DNA of 15,632 bases. Source: an uncultured Acinetobacter sp. (GTDB lineage Bacteria; Pseudomonadota; Gammaproteobacteria; Pseudomonadales; Moraxellaceae). The first letter of the stretch is position 1; each line of letters begins with the position of its first letter. Shown here piece by piece: positions 15,165-15,632 of the stretch. The translations under genes and the position numbers were made by a program. The notes under the pieces are model-generated. The model was not told the origin of the DNA and searched no databases. It was given only the letters and a program-made list of their open reading frames with translations. Location: assembly GCA_900766635.1 (NCBI GenBank), contig CAAFWA010000026.1, forward strand, positions 1-15,632, written 5' to 3'.

Positions 15165-15632
15165 TTACCAAATATCGGAATCGACTTTACGCTTAAATTT
15201 TGGATGACGGTCTAATTTAAATACAGGCTCTTGAATGCCTTGTTTAAGTTGCGAGCGATAATCTTTCAGTAACATCATTACAAATGGCATTAATAGTAAA
15301 ATCGCAACCAAGTTAATAGTTGCCATCACCCCCATAAATAAATCGGCCATTGACCAAATTAAAGGTACACTTGCCACCGAACCAAAGTACACCATCACTA
15401 ACACTAAGATTCGAAACCCGGTCATGATGATTGGATGACTATAAATAAATTGCACATTACCCTCGGCATAAGCATAGTTACCAATGATCGATGAATAGGC
15501 AAATAAAAATAAAATTAAGGCCAAGAAGTCATCGCCCCATGCCCCAATTTGGCTCTCAAGTGCCATTTGAGTTAAAGTGACCCCCTCAAAACCTGCATTT
15601 TGATACAGCCCTGAGGCTAAAATAATAATTGC
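15165..15632 (-). CDS. Sodium:alanine/glycine symporter, AGCS family (5' part outside window)
   Basis: The C-terminal 155 residues of an inner-membrane amino-acid:cation symporter (AGCS family, which takes up alanine or glycine with Na+). The frame stays open to the right edge, so the start is outside; an internal ATG at 15566 is not the start. Visible are three to four hydrophobic segments and the family-typical LILFLFAYSSIIGNYAYAEGNVQFI stretch (key residues Y, N, Y, E, N), followed by MVYFGSVASVPLIWSMADLFMGVMATINL. A basic cytoplasmic tail (DRHPKFKRKVDSD) closes the protein. Family members are about 450-500 residues, so roughly one third is seen. A terminator follows at once. Confidence 0.9.
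   Translation of the reverse strand, partial: AIIILASGLYQNAGFEGVTLTQMALESQIGAWGDDFLALILFLFAYSSIIGNYAYAEGNVQFIYSHPIIMTGFRILVLVMVYFGSVASVPLIWSMADLFMGVMATINLVAILLLMPFVMMLLKDYRSQLKQGIQEPVFKLDRHPKFKRKVDSDIW

Noticed and set aside
1..15632. Mobile element, prophage, defence island or CRISPR array
   Set aside because: No transposase, integrase, tRNA, long terminal repeats or regularly spaced repeats are visible; gene content is ordinary chromosomal.

Overview
This is a low-GC gammaproteobacterial chromosome segment, most likely from Acinetobacter (Moraxellaceae). I infer this from the A/T-rich codon use, the short A/T-rich spacers with compact hairpin terminators, and the gene families present. No RNA gene, insertion sequence, prophage gene or CRISPR array was seen. 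Both edge genes are cut: metH at the left lacks its 5' end, and an AGCS-family sodium:amino-acid symporter at the right lacks its 5' end.

Layout. Bases 1-3261 (+) are most of metH (cobalamin-dependent methionine synthase), ended by a perfectly palindromic bidirectional terminator. Bases 3294-4690 (-) are a tight three-gene unit: an uncharacterised membrane-anchored protein, the PnuC-type vitamin/nucleoside transporter, and a small uncharacterised protein whose stop codon lies inside the shared terminator. Bases 4842-5846 (-) carry an FKBP-type prolyl isomerase and an MgtC/SapB-family membrane protein. Bases 5908-7557 (-) carry yaeQ and a YeiR-type COG0523 (CobW/metallochaperone) GTPase. A 400-base A/T-rich spacer follows. 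Then come a 60-codon exported acidic peptide (+) and mhpA (+), encoding 3-(3-hydroxyphenyl)propionate hydroxylase.

Bases 10193-12830 (-) form a tightly packed operon, tetR-family regulator > MFS transporter > hcaR-like LysR regulator, convergent with mhpA. A TetR-type operator candidate lies at its promoter. The rest of the right side, all (-), holds a hotdog acyl-CoA thioesterase, a 59-codon small protein, an exported patatin-like phospholipase and the symporter fragment. Most units end in clear hairpin/T-tract terminators, so operon limits can be read directly.

How the genes may work together. The only multi-gene theme beyond housekeeping is aromatic-acid handling. MhpA makes a catechol from hydroxyphenylpropionate, and the LysR regulator most resembles HcaR, which senses phenylpropionate-type acids. 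The transporter and TetR repressor share a transcript with that regulator. An ATAC-N3-GTAT palindrome overlaps the likely -35 box of mhpA, which suggests but does not prove that the convergent LysR gene controls mhpA. No ring-cleavage or downstream mhp gene is in the window. I found no convincing undescribed defence or mobile system. The most notable unexplained items are the small exported peptide, the unusual G4 motif of the GTPase, the unknown genes flanking pnuC, and a start-less coding-like stretch between mhpA and the LysR gene.
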